A stretch of 17,987 nucleotides of DNA from Methylococcaceae bacterium (GTDB lineage Bacteria; Pseudomonadota; Gammaproteobacteria; Methylococcales; Methylomonadaceae), in NCBI GenBank assembly GCA_021647145.1, contig JAKIVF010000074.1, forward strand, positions 1 to 17,987. The letters run 5' to 3'. Positions 15,784 through 17,987 of the stretch are shown piece by piece. The position numbers and the translations under genes were made by a program. The notes under the pieces are model-generated. The model was not told where the DNA came from. It did no database searches and saw nothing but the letters and a program-made list of their open reading frames with translations. How positions within the stretch are numbered: position 1 is the first letter of the stretch; every line of letters starts with the position of its first letter.

Positions 15784-16602
15784 TTAATCAGCACTAATGA
15801 TGGTTCCCACTTGTTCACCATTAAGTGCTTTTGTTATGTTGCCGGGAACCAAACCATTAATAATTTGAATGTCACGTCTAACTTCTGCATTTTTCATAAA
15901 CTCAAGAACGGGAGGTTCTACAACGGAATCTGGTAAATCTAAAGCATTAAGTTCGTCTACTGTAATCTTAGGGATGAATGTAGCATGTTTATCCTTTTTT
16001 GGATCAGCAGTATATAAACCATTTTCATCTTTAATATAAATCATAGAACGAGTACCAAACATCTCACTAATTAAATAGGAACCACTGTCTGTTCGATGAG
16101 CCGGTAAGCGTCCAATTTCTGGGTTACGTTGCCAAAAAACATAAGGTGGCATACCAAAAAAGATAACGGCTTGACGTTCTGCAAGATATAAAGGTAGTTG
16201 AGGAAACTGGATAGGTTCAATAAAAGGAATGCCATGTTTAGCCATCATAAAATGGATCATACGAGCATTTTGCATACTAACAAAAGTACCCAGCACACTA
16301 AGAACACCTGTTGGCATACCTAAATCAATGCCCACACTGTATGCATGTCTAGCTCTGGTTCCTGCACCTGTACCAATAATCATTTTATGATGAGGCAAGT
16401 TTTCTACAATTTCATCTAAAATTGGTAAAACAGCAGCACGACCACGATCAATAATGCTTTGACCGCCAATTTTAATAACATTGGCATTGGGAAGCACTTT
16501 AAAAACGGGTTGTTCTGAAGTTTGGGATAAAAGTGATTTGTCGGTTAGGTTGCCATTAATTAAAGAGGCACCTAGTTCTGTTAGTAAATCGTCGTTACTC
16601 AT
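15784..16602 (-). CDS. mosB: Molybdenum storage protein, MosB (beta) subunit
   Basis: The protein has 272 residues, the same fold as its neighbour and a diverged paralogue of it. It is close to Azotobacter MosB in several blocks: VIKIGGQSIIDRGRAAV, IIGTGAGTRARHAYSVGIDLG, FFGMPPYVFWQR, HRTDSGSYLISEMFG, KDENGLYTADPKKDKHATFIPKI and VNGLVPGNITKALNGEQVGTII. The beta subunit binds ATP and drives deposition of molybdenum-oxide clusters inside the hexamer in the cytoplasm. Gene order here is mosB before mosA in transcription. The gene follows the methyltransferase gene by 97 bases. A short GACTA/TAGTC inverted repeat lies in that gap (about 16643-16662) but no clear promoter was identified. Confidence 0.87.
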   Translation of the reverse strand: MSNDDLLTELGASLINGNLTDKSLLSQTSEQPVFKVLPNANVIKIGGQSIIDRGRAAVLPILDEIVENLPHHKMIIGTGAGTRARHAYSVGIDLGMPTGVLSVLGTFVSMQNARMIHFMMAKHGIPFIEPIQFPQLPLYLAERQAVIFFGMPPYVFWQRNPEIGRLPAHRTDSGSYLISEMFGTRSMIYIKDENGLYTADPKKDKHATFIPKITVDELNALDLPDSVVEPPVLEFMKNAEVRRDIQIINGLVPGNITKALNGEQVGTIISAD

Positions 16603-16699
16603 GTTTATTTGTAGTTATAGTTGGAATATAAATCGAATAAATTTGACTATTAATAAAGTTAGTCGTGTAATTTATTTTTTTATTTCTAGGACTGAGGGT

Positions 16700-17491
16700 T
16701 TAATTGTATGGTAGTTTAATTGCGTTTAGCTCATAGGTTTCTTCTGTCTCCATTGCTAGATGTAAATCAGTGAATTTTTCTTTAGCTCTTAAAATAAGAG
16801 AATCAAGGATTTTAGTTTTTAGTTTTTGATCTATTGCCTGGCCTGCGATTCCATCGACATTTTTCCATGATTCAATAGAATCTATTGGCGCATGACTCAC
16901 TAGCCAGCGAGAAGCAGTAATAGAAGGTAGTCTTTCGCCACCTTGTTTTTCCAGAGCATCAAACAGTAGGTTGCGGTTACTTTGCCCGCTTTTTTCCTTA
17001 AGTCCAAAATTATTTAATAGGCTGTGCATTTCTTTACGCATGATTGTTTTGGTGGAGATTTTGCTCCTTTTTACATTGCCGAGAATTAACAGGGATGAAG
17101 TTGGTACAGCTAATTTTTTTAGTTGGTTGAGCACATGTTCATGGTCGAGTTGATGCATGGCTCGAGAGCTAAAAAACACGGAAACGGAACCATTTTGTAG
17201 TGGCCAAATGGCGTTACCATCCATCTGAATTAGCCGAGGTCTGTTTTTTTGTTCTTTAAATCGTTGCCGATAGATCTCTAACATCCCGTTAGACAGGTCA
17301 ATGCCAATATAAGGGATGGGTAAATCTTGTAGAAAATAGCCAATTTCACCCGTGCCAGCGCCTATTTCTAGAAACTGACCTTTTAGGTAAGGTTTGATCA
17401 TTTGATTTACAGTGGCAGCAATTTTTTGAGCTGTTTTTTCACCTAGCCCGGTGCGTTTGTCGTAGATGTCGGCTTGATCGTCAAATTGCAT
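16700..17491 (-). CDS. Class I SAM-dependent methyltransferase
   Basis: The protein has 263 residues. The Rossmann-type SAM pocket is visible: motif I LEIGAGTGEIGYFL (from residue 41), acidic ribose-binding D65 in YIGIDLSNGML, then MDGNAIWPLQNGSVSVFFSSRAMHQLD (motifs III-IV). This is the UbiE/Methyltransf_11-like group. The C-terminal half (about 130-263) is helical and not recognised. The substrate is unknown. It is the first gene after the sigma-54-like element and is co-oriented with mosB, so it is probably the first gene of the molybdenum transcription unit. Whether it has a role in molybdenum metabolism is inference. ATG 17491 is the first start, with no strong ribosome-binding site. Confidence 0.82.
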   Translation of the reverse strand: MQFDDQADIYDKRTGLGEKTAQKIAATVNQMIKPYLKGQFLEIGAGTGEIGYFLQDLPIPYIGIDLSNGMLEIYRQRFKEQKNRPRLIQMDGNAIWPLQNGSVSVFFSSRAMHQLDHEHVLNQLKKLAVPTSSLLILGNVKRSKISTKTIMRKEMHSLLNNFGLKEKSGQSNRNLLFDALEKQGGERLPSITASRWLVSHAPIDSIESWKNVDGIAGQAIDQKLKTKILDSLILRAKEKFTDLHLAMETEETYELNAIKLPYN

Positions 17492-17542
17492 TGGTTATTA
17501 TTTTTGTTAGGAGCAAGTTGTAGCTTTTTAAACAAGCATAGT

Positions 17543-17558
17543 AGCAAAATTGATGCCA
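17543..17558 (-). promoter_or_regulatory. Sigma-54 (-24/-12) promoter candidate for the mos-mod island
   Basis: On the minus strand the site reads TGGCATC-AATT-TTGCT, against the consensus TGGCACG-N4-TTGCW. The GG and GC dinucleotides are exactly 12 bases apart, as required. The predicted start lies near 17533, giving a leader of about 42 bases before ATG 17491. Sigma-54 promoters need an enhancer-binding activator such as NtrC or NifA, but no activator site is recognised. I saw no other equally good match elsewhere in the window by eye. Confidence 0.55.
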
Positions 17559-17610
17559 ATAGGGAGTGGTCGCTATTTCAGAGGGTGTGATAAAAAGGAG
17601 GTAAATAAAG

Positions 17611-17702
17611 GGTGGGTTGGCTAACAGCTTTATTATTAAGCATATTTTTAGTAAAAGGGAGCTGGATTGCCAAAGAGACGACAGTCCAACCTACAATATT
17701 TT
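17611..17702. repeat. Dispersed short repeat, copy 3 (MITE-like)
   Basis: The left end GTGGGTTGGCTAACAG (17612-17627) and the right end AGTCCAACCTAC (17683-17694) form imperfect inverted termini around about 55 bases. The right-end 12-mer matches copy 2 with one change, and the left end resembles GTTGGGTTAAC of copy 2. No transposase is encoded, so it would be a non-autonomous element if mobile at all. Confidence 0.45.
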
Positions 17703-17918
17703 TATTAATTTTACTTAAACAACTGCTTGCGACTGGATCTTTTTACTACCTTTATAAAAAAATAAGGTGGCATATAACTTACTTTTTCGGGATAAATATA
17801 TTTATATAACATAGTTATTTAACTTGATTTATTTTTCTTCTGATTTGTTGATTTAATCAAGTAGTATTTTCCAATTAACAAATGAGTCTGAAAGCCCCTT
17901 ATATTCCAATTTTAAAAA

Positions 17919-17987
17919 TCAGGCTTTTTTCTGTTCATTTATTTGTTTAAAAAGTTGCTTTTTAGCAAGGTTCATTTGATCAGTAAA
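17919..17987 (-). CDS. Possible C-terminal fragment of an unidentified protein
   Basis: On the minus strand the frame is open from the window edge to a TGA at 17919-17921 and gives 22 residues (FTDQMNLAKKQLFKQINEQK plus KA). The Lys/Gln-rich helical ending is protein-like, but the fragment is too short to identify or to prove coding. The gene would start outside the window. Confidence 0.35.
   Translation of the reverse strand, partial: FTDQMNLAKKQLFKQINEQKKA

Larger units (their letters stand above)
17492..17918. other. Upstream regulatory region of the molybdenum island
   Basis: The region is AT-rich and 427 bases long. It contains the sigma-54-like element, dispersed repeat copy 3 and a possible 65-codon + strand frame (17612-17809, GTG start) with a good AAGGAGG site at 17595. 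The frame begins inside the repeat and its product is only two hydrophobic stretches, so it is doubtful. AAAGCC (17891) and GGCTTTTTT (17922) form a long-loop + strand stem with a T-run, a weak terminator candidate. I did not find a TGT-N10-ACA NifA site at the expected upstream distance. Confidence 0.5.

Noticed and set aside
17519..17534. TGT-N10-ACA, the NifA activator-site pattern, near the sigma-54 element
   Set aside because: It lies at the predicted transcription start, not 80-200 bases upstream where NifA binds, and the pattern is common by chance.
17612..17809. 65-codon + strand frame with GTG start and AAGGAGG upstream
   Set aside because: The ribosome-binding site is good and two hydrophobic stretches are present, but the 5-prime part coincides with repeat copy 3, so I keep it as a possibility only and do not call a gene.

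Overview
The window comes from a low-GC bacterial chromosome, most likely a gammaproteobacterium. Free-living, nitrogen-fixing or methylotrophic relatives are possible, because molybdenum-storage proteins are best known from diazotrophs, but no taxonomic marker gene is present. I see no rRNA, tRNA, CRISPR array, transposase or phage gene.

Layout. The left end (1-84) holds the tail of a + strand gene. At 230-1459 (-) lies an unusual gene encoding one membrane helix, a long charged coiled coil with a perfect 3 x 15-residue repeat, and a C-terminal globin domain. Dihydroxyacetone kinase subunits dhaL (+) and dhaK (-) follow and face each other. Next come a membrane-bound GGEEF diguanylate cyclase (-), a Tat-exported divergent Fe/Mn superoxide dismutase (+) and a NagD-type HAD phosphatase (-). 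From 6.3 to 10.4 kb the genes are sparse and encode three secreted proteins: a small Gly/Pro-rich protein with an RYYPxTxxYLG-type domain, a probable beta-sandwich protein, and a HAF-repeat protein. The spacers between them are AT-rich, and one carries a perfect 16-bp inverted repeat.

The right half (10371-17491, all -) is a molybdenum island. In transcription order it holds a SAM methyltransferase, mosB, mosA, an ABC-2 ATPase and permease, modA, modB and modC. ModABC would import molybdate and MosAB would store it as polyoxomolybdate clusters. The ABC-2 pair is translationally coupled and sits 9 bp before modA, so it probably shares their transcript. A sigma-54-type -24/-12 element (TGGCATC-N4-TTGCT) lies 52 bp upstream of the methyltransferase start, which suggests nitrogen- or activator-dependent control of the whole island.

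Three degenerate copies of a short repeat (shared words GTTAACGATAGA and AGTCCARCCTAC) lie at both ends of the window and inside the island. The most interesting items are the membrane-tethered coiled-coil globin, the Mos/ABC-2/Mod operon with its sigma-54 element, and the Tat-exported superoxide dismutase.
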